NCBI GenBank assembly: GCA_947175845.1
Contig: CAMWOK010000009.1
Span: 1-22,936 of the forward strand
DNA length: 22,936 bases
Reading direction: 5' to 3'
Origin: an uncultured Lachnospiraceae bacterium
GTDB lineage: Bacteria > Bacillota > Clostridia > Lachnospirales > Lachnospiraceae
Shown: piece by piece, positions 14,561 to 22,100 of the stretch
How positions within the stretch are numbered: position 1 is the stretch's first letter
Layout of the letters: every line of letters starts with the position of its first letter
Notes under the pieces: model-generated
The model's database searches: none
What the model was told of the DNA's origin: nothing
Seen by the model: only the letters and a program-made list of their open reading frames with translations
Translations under genes and position numbers: made by a program

Positions 14561-16311
14561 GTTCTCTCCAACACTTCCTCTTTCTTCCGCTCCACAAAAC
14601 CGCCGTTTGCAACCTCGTATATCCTGTCACACTTTTTAATCGTACTCAGCCTGTGCGCTATGACGATGAGCGTTCTCGTCCCGCGCAGGCCGTCGATCGC
14701 CTCCATGACCTCCCGCTCCGTCTCGTTGTCAAGCGCCGAAGTCGCCTCGTCGAGTATCAGCACGCCCGGATTGCGGTAAAGCGCCCTCGCGATGCCGATT
14801 CGCTGTCTCTGCCCGCCGGAAAGCTTCACGCCCCTGTCACCGATCATGGTGTCAAGTCCGTCTGGAAGGGAGCGCACAAACTGGTCAAGCTGCGCCTCCC
14901 GCAGCGCCTGCCCGATCGCCGCATCGTCGATCTCGGACCTGGGCACTCCAAACGCCACGTTCGCGCGGATGTTGTCATCCATGAGATAGATTGACTGCGG
15001 AATGTAACCAATCTCGTCGTGCCAGGAAGACATGCATTCTCTGATGTCCGTGCCGTCTATCGTGACTGCCCCCTCCTGCGGCTCGAGGATTCCAAGGATG
15101 AGATCCGCAGCCGTTGTCTTTCCTGCGCCAGATGCCCCGATCAGCGCGACAGATGTGTTCTTGTAGATCGCAAGACTTGCATTTCTTAAAATCCAGTGTT
15201 CCGACTCCGGATAGCGGAAGGAAACTCTCTCCAGGCAAACCGCTGCATCGAGCGTAACGGTCCGTTCATCCACATGCGCACTGGTCTTTTGCATCATCAG
15301 CTCCTCTATCTCCCTCAGATCCCGGTAAACCGCGTCAATCGCCGGCTTGTTGAACATCATTCCGCTGATGTATCCCGTGATTTTGTTGAATGAGGGAAGC
15401 ATGCGAAACGCTGCCACCGCGAACACGGACAGCGTGGTGACAAAGGAGGTGATATCGCTCTTTGCCACCACGATTTTTATGATCATCGCAATCATCAGGC
15501 TGCAGATGCAGACTGTCTCCATGACCGGCTTGGGCAGGAAGGTCAGCACGGACTGCTGCCGCTGCACCCGCGCGCAGTCTCTGTAATTCTGGTCATAATT
15601 GTGGATAAAAAAACGCTCCTTGTTGGCCACCTTGATTTCCTTGATACCTGAAAACGCCTGAAACAGCCACTTTGTCACCTGCACATTCGCCTGTCGGCTC
15701 TCCTCGCCAATCCTGACAAGAACCTTCTTAAAAAACAGGGTAAAAAAGCCCATGAACAGAAACAGCAGCGAGGCGACCGCCACTGTGGACACCCAGTCCT
15801 GCACGAGCAGAAACAGTACAAGCGCCACACTCACGCTGAATTCCGCCAGAAACTGCAGGGCATTGAGCGCCACCGTAAAGAATCCGTTGACATCACTTGT
15901 GATGTTGCGCTGAAATTCCGCTACATTCTTCGATACGTGAAACAGATAATCCTGCTGCATATAGCTGCGCATCATCCGCACGGACAAACGCTGCTGGTTG
16001 TTGAAGACGAAGCGGTACTGCAGGCTGTACATCACTGTCACATAGATGTTTTTCAGGATGTAGATGCCAATCAGGACAACTGCCAGAAATACGATCATCT
16101 GGTTGACCTCCGCAATTCCCGTATATCTGCTGATCAGCACAAAATACCACTTCTCGTGCATCGTCTCCGGCTGCATGGCGACATTGATAAGCGGCATGAT
16201 CGCCGACACGCCCAAAAGCTCCACGAACGCACCGATCAGTATGATGACAAGCAGTATCCCCAAATTTATTTTCTGCCTTCTGTCCAAAACGTAGTTTATC
16301 TTTTTCAGCAT
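14557..16311 (-). CDS. ABC transporter permease/ATPase, PglK-like glycolipid flippase
   Basis: 584 residues, a half-size exporter with membrane domain and ATPase fused. Six hydrophobic segments occupy roughly residues 15-330 (for example LGILLVIILIGAFVELLG). The ATPase has Walker A GASGAGKTT (392-400), signature LSGGQ (497-501), Walker B LILDEAT (D521, E522) and the H-loop histidine H553. The membrane part and neighbouring glycosyltransferases point to flipping of a lipid-linked oligosaccharide, as PglK does, rather than drug or peptide export. The ATG at 16309-16311, after AAAGGA, is chosen; the frame is open to 16428 but those codons run through a hairpin-rich repeat. Its last bases overlap the recQ start. 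Confidence 0.88.
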   Translation of the reverse strand: MLKKINYVLDRRQKINLGILLVIILIGAFVELLGVSAIMPLINVAMQPETMHEKWYFVLISRYTGIAEVNQMIVFLAVVLIGIYILKNIYVTVMYSLQYRFVFNNQQRLSVRMMRSYMQQDYLFHVSKNVAEFQRNITSDVNGFFTVALNALQFLAEFSVSVALVLFLLVQDWVSTVAVASLLFLFMGFFTLFFKKVLVRIGEESRQANVQVTKWLFQAFSGIKEIKVANKERFFIHNYDQNYRDCARVQRQQSVLTFLPKPVMETVCICSLMIAMIIKIVVAKSDITSFVTTLSVFAVAAFRMLPSFNKITGYISGMMFNKPAIDAVYRDLREIEELMMQKTSAHVDERTVTLDAAVCLERVSFRYPESEHWILRNASLAIYKNTSVALIGASGAGKTTAADLILGILEPQEGAVTIDGTDIRECMSSWHDEIGYIPQSIYLMDDNIRANVAFGVPRSEIDDAAIGQALREAQLDQFVRSLPDGLDTMIGDRGVKLSGGQRQRIGIARALYRNPGVLILDEATSALDNETEREVMEAIDGLRGTRTLIVIAHRLSTIKKCDRIYEVANGGFVERKKEEVLERT

Positions 16312-16341
16312 TCTGTCAATCCTTTCACAACATATCACACG

Positions 16342-16487
16342 CCGTAACAGATCAGCCTTTGGCTTCCTGTTACAGGCATCAAGCCATGCAAAACCACTTC
16401 GTGGTGGCTTGATGCATCTCAACCACAATGTGTTCTTACGGACTTTGCAGCGCAGTGCAAAGTCCTGGTCTGAACTGTTACACCGTA
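16342..16487. repeat. Compact structured element of three hairpins bounded by CCGTAACAG-type ends
   Basis: Three stems lie in a row. The first pairs GTAACAG (16344-16350) with CTGTTAC (16367-16373), with AGCC/GGCT inside. The second pairs GCATCAAGCCA (16376-16386) with TGGCTTGATGC (16405-16415), with CCAC/GTGG inside. The third pairs GGACTTTGCA (16440-16449) with TGCAAAGTCC (16456-16465). The left end reads CCGTAACAGATCAGCC and the right end, reversed, reads GTGTAACAGTTCAGACC, so the whole is flanked by inverted ends. It fills the 179-base gap between the glycosyltransferase and the flippase. It looks like a small mobile or REP-type element, or a conserved RNA structure. Confidence 0.6.
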
Positions 16488-16490
16488 CCG

Positions 16491-18167
16491 TTAATCCGGC
16501 TTGTAGAACTGTGTGATCTCCGCAGCTGTCCTTGGCTTCCTCCGCATATAGGCATCATAGTCCTTGAAATAGTGCCCCATGTCCCACGCCTGATACCCCT
16601 TTTTGTGCAGGTCGCAGGCAAGCACCTTCGCGGTCGGCCCAAGCACGATGCACACCAGGTTTTTTCTGCTGGTCTTGAGAACATCCCGCAGCAGCCTGTC
16701 GTACTCCGCGTAGGCGTTCATGCTCGGTGCTGTCACAAACTCCACCGATTTGCAGGCTTCGTACGCCCTGTGCTCAAGCCTGTCAAGCACGCCCTCGCCG
16801 CACACGATCGTGACATGCCTGTCTGCCAGAAGCTTCTGCATCCGCCTGTAATACTTCTTAAAATCGTACGTTTCATACGTCTGATACACCTGCGTGATCG
16901 CCGTGTCCACGTACGTCATGTCCCTGTCACAGTTTCTGCACAGAAATCTGCGCTGGCGGGCAAGCGATTTTGCAAACTTTGCCGTAAAATCATTCAGGTG
17001 TTTTACGGGGTGCATATAATAGTAAGGCAGTCCGATTTTGAGCCCGTCCACATTTGTCCGCAGCAGCTTTCTGAGACGCTTTGCCAGCCTGGGATCATAC
17101 GCCTGAAACGGGATGGAACCGCCCTGCATAATCGCAATTTCCCCATCGCCATACCGCAGAAAACTGATTTTCTCCTTCTCCATCAAATCCAGTGTCTCGT
17201 CTGTATTCAGGATGTGAAGCGCCTGTGCGTATCCGCCCCTCTCGTACTTTCTGCGCTCAAAATGCCGGTCTATGCGCCTTGGAAGCCGCATAAGCTTCCC
17301 CGCAGTCTCCTTTGCCTTTTTCAGTCTCAGGCGGCCTGGCGCATAGCCTTTTGCCGGCCTGCGCAGAAGGAAGTACTCCGCCCCCACATGGATGGCGTGA
17401 TTGTCCATGGACGCGATTTTCTCGATATCAAGCGTGTTGCCCTCATCATTGTAGAGTCTGTCAAGCGAGTGGATATCCGTGAGCATACTGTCGTCAAAAC
17501 CGTTCTGATGCGTCTCCTGCACCCGGTTGACCGTTATGACAACGGCGCATCCCTGCCTGCCGCACGCCATGTGCGGCCGCCGGATGCGCTGTGCTCTGTT
17601 GTCGGGCGTTATCATCGCCTCATAGTAGTTGGGATTTTTGATGGCGGTCTCCTCCTCCATCGTCATCTGGATGACATCCTCCCTGCGGTACAGCGTGCAG
17701 TCGAGCTCCCACGGGTAGTTGTAGTGCTGGCAGGAACAGTCCCAGCTCCACTCGATCACCGTGTCATCCGCCGCACAGTTTTGCGGAACAGGCTGTATAT
17801 TTTCGCCAAGACGCATACTGTACCCGAAAACCTGGTCGTGCTCCTGCAGATACCTGCCTGCCTTCTTCAGACAAAATTTCCCCGTAAACACGACATCGTC
17901 ACAGCCGAACATGATATACGCGCCTGCTGCCGACACCAGCTGCTTTAAGTCGCTCTCAAACTTATTTTCTTTGACCCAGCTCACCTGCGGAAAGCGCTGC
18001 ATCAGCTTTTCATACCGGATGCCCTCAGTCTCGCAGTAGAGCACAGTGACCATCTCCTGCACTGCATCCGAGAACCGGAACAGACTCTCAAGATACGCGT
18101 GCAGCTGCAGCGGGCGCCCTTTTGAAAATACGATAATTGATATTTGTCTCTGACTTTGTGAATCCAT
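16491..18167 (-). CDS. Two-domain glycosyltransferase: GT-A (GT2-like) plus GT-D (DUF1792)
   Basis: 558 residues, probably cytoplasmic. The first ~265 residues are a GT-A nucleotide-sugar transferase: SIIVFSKGRPLQLHAYLESL at the start and a metal-binding acidic pair at D90-D91 in YIMFGCDDVVF. A basic linker (about 268-310, RLRLKKAKETAGKLMRLPRR) leads to a GT-D domain, recognised by SFLRYGDGEIAIM with the D341-G342-E343 DxE motif, and by the later CIVLGPTAKVLACDL and WDMGHYFKDYDAYMRR. GT-D enzymes such as the streptococcal DUF1792 galactosyl/glucosyltransferase extend glycans on serine-rich proteins. Two active sites in one chain suggest two successive sugar additions. It lies between the second GNAT gene and the flippase. 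The start follows AAAGGA. Confidence 0.87.
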   Translation of the reverse strand: MDSQSQRQISIIVFSKGRPLQLHAYLESLFRFSDAVQEMVTVLYCETEGIRYEKLMQRFPQVSWVKENKFESDLKQLVSAAGAYIMFGCDDVVFTGKFCLKKAGRYLQEHDQVFGYSMRLGENIQPVPQNCAADDTVIEWSWDCSCQHYNYPWELDCTLYRREDVIQMTMEEETAIKNPNYYEAMITPDNRAQRIRRPHMACGRQGCAVVITVNRVQETHQNGFDDSMLTDIHSLDRLYNDEGNTLDIEKIASMDNHAIHVGAEYFLLRRPAKGYAPGRLRLKKAKETAGKLMRLPRRIDRHFERRKYERGGYAQALHILNTDETLDLMEKEKISFLRYGDGEIAIMQGGSIPFQAYDPRLAKRLRKLLRTNVDGLKIGLPYYYMHPVKHLNDFTAKFAKSLARQRRFLCRNCDRDMTYVDTAITQVYQTYETYDFKKYYRRMQKLLADRHVTIVCGEGVLDRLEHRAYEACKSVEFVTAPSMNAYAEYDRLLRDVLKTSRKNLVCIVLGPTAKVLACDLHKKGYQAWDMGHYFKDYDAYMRRKPRTAAEITQFYKPD

Positions 18168-18193
18168 TTCAACCCAATCCTTTCATCACACCG

Positions 18194-18259
18194 CACACGC
18201 GCTGCCCGCTCCCCGGCACTGTTTTCCATCCGGCCGGACCAGACACACGGCTGCCCGCT
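18194..18259. repeat. Direct repeat in the GNAT-glycosyltransferase gap
   Basis: CACACGCGCTGCCCGCT (18194-18210) and CACACGGCTGCCCGCT (18244-18259) differ by one inserted base and lie 50 bases apart, in the 100-base gap between two minus-strand genes. A CCGGCCGG palindrome lies between them. No function is evident. Confidence 0.4.
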
Positions 18260-18267
18260 TTTTTGCG

Positions 18268-18762
18268 TTATTTTTCCTTCCAGTTGAGCATTGCATACCA
18301 TGCCATATCCCGGTATCTGTGCTTTATCCTGACCGCGTCCTTAAACTCGCCCTCGAGGTCAAACCCGCAGTTCTCATAAAATTTCCGGGCGCCGACATGG
18401 TCCGAAAACACCTTCAGATACAGGCGGTGAAGCCCCAGCTCCTGAAATGCATAGCGGATAATCTCCGTCGCCGCGCGCTCCGCAATGCCAGTGTCCCACA
18501 CCTTTTTTCTCGCCGCGATCACAAACTCCGCATTGTGATCCTTCTCCGAGATGCGCTTCAGGCTGATGGTTCCCAGATACTCATCCTTGTCATCCGTTAT
18601 CGCAAAGTGCTGGTTCTCCTCATCAAAGCTGTATTTGATAAAAAATTTTGCCTTATCGAGCGTCACATCCGCAAACGGATAGCGAAACCAGCAGTTGACG
18701 GTCTCGTCATGCATCCACTCCAGCATAAACGCAGCATCTTTCTCTTCCAATCTTCTTAACAT
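18268..18762 (-). CDS. GNAT acetyltransferase, RimJ/RimL-like (second copy in cluster)
   Basis: 164 residues. It begins MLRRLEEKDAAFMLEWMHD and shows the GNAT core: DEYLGTISLKRIS (beta strand 4 region), the acetyl-CoA loop around KKVWDTGIAERAA, and the C-terminal ARKFYENCGFDLEGEF motif. It probably acylates the amino group of a nucleotide sugar made by the neighbouring aminotransferase. The start overlaps the preceding stop as TGATG, with GGGG seven bases upstream. An ATG 21 bases earlier is less likely. It is clearly paralogous to the protein at 19247-19771, but its CoA loop (WDTGIA) is less canonical. Confidence 0.87.
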   Translation of the reverse strand: MLRRLEEKDAAFMLEWMHDETVNCWFRYPFADVTLDKAKFFIKYSFDEENQHFAITDDKDEYLGTISLKRISEKDHNAEFVIAARKKVWDTGIAERAATEIIRYAFQELGLHRLYLKVFSDHVGARKFYENCGFDLEGEFKDAVRIKHRYRDMAWYAMLNWKEK

Positions 18763-19190
18763 CACAATTCCCCTTTCAAACATTCCCTTTTTTTCATAAT
18801 TGCCATATATTCTGCATAATCCCGAATGTACTCCTTCTCATCATAGTGCTCGCTCGCAAGCACCAGAAGCACAGAGTCCTCTGAGAATGCATACATATCC
18901 TTCCAGAGCATCCGCGGAAGATATATCCCCATATGCGGCCTGTCGAGGCTGAACTCTTTCTCATTTGTCCCATCGTCCACCCTGACTTTTGATGTCCCCG
19001 CAACATTGATCAGCACAAACTCTGTGTTGTAATTTGCATGTTTCCCGCGAATGACATCCTTGTCCGACCCATAGATGTAAAATACCCTCTTAATATCAAA
19101 CGGTATATCCTGGTTGCCCTCCACAATGACAAGGTGCCCCCTGTCATCCCCTTTTTGTGGAAACTCAATCAGTCTGCAGCGCTCTATCAT
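18762..19190 (-). CDS. FdtA/WxcM-like sugar 3,4-ketoisomerase-fold protein with altered active site
   Basis: 142 residues, a single cupin of the dTDP-4-keto-6-deoxyglucose 3,4-ketoisomerase family. Family sequence is plain: DDRGHLVIVEGNQDIPFDIK, RVFYIYGSDKDVIRGKHAN and FVLINVAGTSKVRVDDG. In FdtA the active site has two histidines in the order H-A-H; here residue 51 is His but residue 53 is Asn. So it may have lost, slowed or changed the isomerisation, or belong to a related subfamily. Neighbours fit a 3-amino-sugar pathway: an aminotransferase and two acetyltransferases. GAGGAGG precedes the ATG at 19190, and its stop overlaps the next gene's start. Confidence 0.85.
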   Translation of the reverse strand: MIERCRLIEFPQKGDDRGHLVIVEGNQDIPFDIKRVFYIYGSDKDVIRGKHANYNTEFVLINVAGTSKVRVDDGTNEKEFSLDRPHMGIYLPRMLWKDMYAFSEDSVLLVLASEHYDEKEYIRDYAEYMAIMKKRECLKGEL

Positions 19191-19246
19191 TTGCGTATCC
19201 TCCTCACTTCACTGAGATCAGTTTTCAAAATATATACTTTACTATA

Positions 19247-19771
19247 TCACACTTTATGCGCGCCGTCATCAGAAGATATGTTGTCCTTATGGTTAATAAT
19301 ACCATACCATGCAAGGCTCTCATACTTCCCGTCCAGCATTATCGCATCCCTTGAAAGCCCTTCGTACACAAAACCGCATTTGGTATACAGGCGCCTTGCA
19401 CGTTCATTCTTAGCCAGCACATTCAGGTAAACCTTGTGAAGCCCCAGCGTGTCAAAGGCATATGCCAGAAGCTCCCTGGTCGCACGTGCTGCCACTCCGG
19501 TCCCCCTTGCCCTGCGCCGGATGATAATTGCGTACTCCGCAGAGCAGTCCTCGTATGATATATTTTTGAGGCTGATTGTCCCCAGATACTCGTCCGCATC
19601 ATCCACCACGGCAAAATGCCTGTCCGTTTCCGTGAAACTGTCCTCGATAAATGCCGTGACGCTCTCCAGCGTGGACTGCTCAAACGGATATCGAAACGCC
19701 TGCTTGATATCCCTGTCATGCATCCACTCCAGCATAAACTCCGCGTCTCTGCGCTCCAGTCTGCGTATCAT
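19247..19771 (-). CDS. GNAT acetyltransferase, RimJ/RimL-like (first copy in cluster)
   Basis: 174 residues. It starts MIRRLERRDAEFMLEWMHD and contains DEYLGTISLKNIS, a canonical acetyl-CoA loop RRRARGTGVAARA, and the late motif ARRLYTKCGFVYEG. The probable role is N-acylation of the amino sugar made by the DegT-type enzyme just upstream, whose TAG stop lies 10 bases before this ATG and overlaps the AGGAGG ribosome site. This gives tight coupling. A 13-residue longer start is possible but has no ribosome site. Roughly half the residues match the GNAT at 18268-18762 by eye, so the pair arose by duplication. Confidence 0.88.
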   Translation of the reverse strand: MIRRLERRDAEFMLEWMHDRDIKQAFRYPFEQSTLESVTAFIEDSFTETDRHFAVVDDADEYLGTISLKNISYEDCSAEYAIIIRRRARGTGVAARATRELLAYAFDTLGLHKVYLNVLAKNERARRLYTKCGFVYEGLSRDAIMLDGKYESLAWYGIINHKDNISSDDGAHKV

Positions 19772-19781
19772 TGCACTCCTC

Positions 19782-20879
19782 CTATGCCCTCCATGCGTTG
19801 AGCTGTCCAATCACATAATCCTGCTCTGCAAACGTCATGCCTGTGTAGAGCGGCAGACTCAGAACCTCATCCGCATAGGTCTCCGCAACGGGATAATCTC
19901 CCTTTTTATGCCCCAGATGCGCGTAACACTTTGCCAGATGCGGCGGTATGGGATAGTGAATCTGCGTCTGGATACCGCTCTGTTCCAACATCTTTTGCAG
20001 GGATTCCCGGTTCGCGCACCGCACCACATACTGGTGATAGATGCTCTCTGCCCCCTCCCGCAGCCCTGGCAGCAGTATCTGTGGATTGGTAATTCCCTCC
20101 GCATACCGCTTTGCCAGCGTCTTTCTCTCATCGTTGAGCGCCTGCATATGCCCAAGCTTCACCCGCAGCAGCGCCGCCTGCATCTCATCCAGCCGGGAGT
20201 TGACCCCTTCGATCTCGTTGTGATACCGCACTCTGCTCCCGTAATTGCGCATCATCCGTATCGTGTCTGCAAATGCCGCATCATCCGTGACAATGGCGCC
20301 CGCGTCGCCGAACGCGCCCAGGTTCTTGGTCGGATAAAAGCTAAAACACCCTGATATGCCGAACGTTCCCGTCATCTTCCCGCCAAAGTGCGCGCCGTGG
20401 GACTGCGCGCAATCCTCAATCAGCGCAAGATGATAGTTCTCTGCAATGGCGGTAATTGCATCCATGTCTGACGCCTGCCCGTACAGATGCGTCACCATGA
20501 TCGCCTTTGTCCTGTTTGTAACCGCCTGCTCAATCCTGCCCGCATCCATATTAAAGTATTCATCCGGCTCGACAAAGACCGGGACCGCGCCGTTCTCAGT
20601 GATCCCAAGCACCGTGGCAATGTAGGTGTTTGCCTGCACAATCACTTCGTCGCCCTCTCCGATCCCCAGCGCCCTCACGGAAAGAATCAGCGCGTCGAGT
20701 CCTGAGTTTAATCCGACACAGTAGTTCCTTCCCGTAAATTGCGCAAATTCCTTCTCGAACTGCAAAACCTCATTTCCGAGCACATACCAGCCAGAACGCA
20801 GCACGCGGAGCGCTGCCTCCTCGTATTCCGACTGATACATCTGGAACTGCCGGTCAAGTACGTTGCATTTTATCTTCAT
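19782..20879 (-). CDS. DegT/DnrJ/EryC1/StrS-family sugar aminotransferase
   Basis: 365 residues, PLP-dependent. It moves an amino group, usually from glutamate, to a keto nucleotide-sugar. The fold-type I signature is clear: NSGLDALILSVRAL near residues 58-71, LIEDCAQSHGA with D156, and the PLP lysine K185 in FYPTKNLGAFGDAGAIVTDD. Sequence and neighbours favour the 3-aminotransferases FdtB/QdtB type, giving a 3-amino-3,6-dideoxyhexose, but substrate cannot be set from sequence by eye. GGAGGA precedes the ATG at 20877-20879; a 32-residue longer frame runs into the REP-like leader and is rejected. A REP-like hairpin lies in its upstream gap. Confidence 0.92.
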   Translation of the reverse strand: MKIKCNVLDRQFQMYQSEYEEAALRVLRSGWYVLGNEVLQFEKEFAQFTGRNYCVGLNSGLDALILSVRALGIGEGDEVIVQANTYIATVLGITENGAVPVFVEPDEYFNMDAGRIEQAVTNRTKAIMVTHLYGQASDMDAITAIAENYHLALIEDCAQSHGAHFGGKMTGTFGISGCFSFYPTKNLGAFGDAGAIVTDDAAFADTIRMMRNYGSRVRYHNEIEGVNSRLDEMQAALLRVKLGHMQALNDERKTLAKRYAEGITNPQILLPGLREGAESIYHQYVVRCANRESLQKMLEQSGIQTQIHYPIPPHLAKCYAHLGHKKGDYPVAETYADEVLSLPLYTGMTFAEQDYVIGQLNAWRA

Positions 20880-20948
20880 GGTGGTCCTCCTTCTATCCTC
20901 TGCTGAACTACTCTCTAAATAACTCAGCGTCGGTACAGTTCTGCCTAC

Positions 20949-21003
20949 ATAACGGTGAAAAACAGTGCCTGACACAAATAGCCTGCGCTGTGTTCACTGT
21001 TAT
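20949..21003 (+). repeat. REP-like palindromic repeat, copy B (complete hairpin)
   Basis: The left arm (20949-20968, beginning ATAACGGTGAAAAACAGTGC) is an imperfect complement of the right arm (GCGCTGTGTTCACTGTTAT, 20985-21003), with one gap and a few mismatches. The loop holds CTGACACAAATA. The left 24 bases match copy A at 1795-1818 at 21 positions. It lies in the 170-base gap between the ATP-grasp and aminotransferase genes and would be transcribed as part of the leader. Confidence 0.55.
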
Positions 21004-21027
21004 CTGTGAATACTCAACGAACTCAAA

Positions 21028-21033
21028 ATCATA
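21028..21033 (-). promoter_or_regulatory. Possible extended -10 promoter for the aminotransferase unit
   Basis: TATGAT on the minus strand (21033-21028) is preceded by TGA, giving an extended -10, but the -35 position 17 bases upstream is only AAAATA. It would start transcription near 21021, placing the REP-like hairpin in the leader. Support is weak. Confidence 0.25.
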
Positions 21034-21049
21034 TCACAAAAAAGATACT

Positions 21050-22012
21050 TTATTTTGTACTGTCAACTGGCAGTTTGATATAACTGCCTAACTCCACATT
21101 AAACTGTTTCGGTTTAATATAGTTCAGCCCGCCCTCTGTGGTAAATGTCATTTCTCCAAAATATATTTTCCCCTCCACATTATATAAGTCGACCCTCACA
21201 TGGCAGAAGCCCTCGCTCAATCTGGCAGCAAGCCTTATCATTTCTTTAAAATTGGAAGGCAGCTGAGGAACATTGCCCGCATTGCTGTACCCCCATCTGT
21301 AGTTCGTAAAATTTCCTTCCACATCAAATATATATCGTCTATGCTGAATAAATCTTCCTGTATCCACCCAGAAATATTTTACTTCCCCATTAAAACACAT
21401 AAATTTATAGTCATACAGATCATTGTTGCTTTGACACAGATATTTTTCCGCTATAATCTTGGGTGCTATGTCCTTGTAGTGCAATTCCATCCAATAATAT
21501 GCAAAATTTTTCTTCATCGCATTGGTTATTTTCTCTCTTGTGCTGTCTACATCTAATTCTGCTTTATCCTTCACGATAACGTTTGCTCCCGAACCCGTGT
21601 TTAGTTTTAATACGAATTGCTGGGGAAGCTTTGAAAAATCGATATCATCAAACTGATCCCAAACGCCATAGAGCGGTATAAGATACTCCTCACCAATCTG
21701 CTTTGCCACCCAGTCACACACCCTGTATTTATCGGAGAGCATTGTATATAATGGATTTTTGTCGTACAATTTGATCCATTGTACCTTCTCGTTATACGTA
21801 ATAGGCGCATCCAGATGCAGCCGTTCTCCTGTGGATGCCCCATACAGCTTCTCAAGCAGTTTTGGATACTGGCTTTCATCAGCCCCACTGATTATTTTAT
21901 ACCTCAGCTCACCCGCATTTTTACTGCCGTTTATTCTGTCAAAAACCTTATATACAAGATATTTTACCCCGCCAAATCTGCAGCTGTATATAACCTTTCT
22001 CATCATTGACAT
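21050..22012 (-). CDS. TupA-like ATP-grasp protein of surface polysaccharide synthesis
   Basis: 320 residues, ATP-grasp fold of the TupA type. It has NEKVQWIKLYDKNPLY early (about 75-90), then FVLKLNTGSGANVIVKDK as an ATP-binding strand-loop (about 133-150), DLYDYKFMCFNGEVKYFWVD in the middle, and a metal/ATP end motif VRVDLYNVEGKIYFGEMTF followed by TEGGLNY. TupA is named for teichuronopeptide synthesis; family members are thought to ligate amino acids or modify glycans in cell-surface polymers, but the reaction is not known. AGGAGG eight bases before the ATG at 22010-22012 fixes the start. It lies 88 bases after the upstream glycosyltransferase. Confidence 0.88.
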   Translation of the reverse strand: MSMMRKVIYSCRFGGVKYLVYKVFDRINGSKNAGELRYKIISGADESQYPKLLEKLYGASTGERLHLDAPITYNEKVQWIKLYDKNPLYTMLSDKYRVCDWVAKQIGEEYLIPLYGVWDQFDDIDFSKLPQQFVLKLNTGSGANVIVKDKAELDVDSTREKITNAMKKNFAYYWMELHYKDIAPKIIAEKYLCQSNNDLYDYKFMCFNGEVKYFWVDTGRFIQHRRYIFDVEGNFTNYRWGYSNAGNVPQLPSNFKEMIRLAARLSEGFCHVRVDLYNVEGKIYFGEMTFTTEGGLNYIKPKQFNVELGSYIKLPVDSTK

Positions 22013-22044
22013 GTTTTCGTCCTCCTGTTGTCATAACCGCCGTA

Positions 22045-22097
22045 GGAACTGTTCGCAAAACTGCTCCATCCTGACTTCTTAAGTTGTTAACAGTTCC
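22045..22097. repeat. Inverted repeat GGAACTGTT / AACAGTTCC
   Basis: GGAACTGTT (22045-22053) and AACAGTTCC (22089-22097) are perfect 9-base complements around a 35-base loop, filling most of the 88-base gap between the glycosyltransferase and ATP-grasp genes. The arm AACAGTTC is also part of the element at 16342-16487, so the two may be related, but the rest does not align. Confidence 0.4.
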
Positions 22098-22100
22098 AAA

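Noticed and set aside
16312..16428. N-terminal extension of the flippase by 39 residues
   Set aside because: The extension runs through two hairpins of a repeat and lacks a ribosome site, while the ATG at 16311 has AAAGGA and gives a normal family N-terminus.
16428..17948. A 506-codon open frame on the plus strand
   Set aside because: It lies wholly antisense to the well-supported glycosyltransferase, shows no domain pattern, is rich in His, Val and Leu as antisense shadows are, and has no ribosome site.
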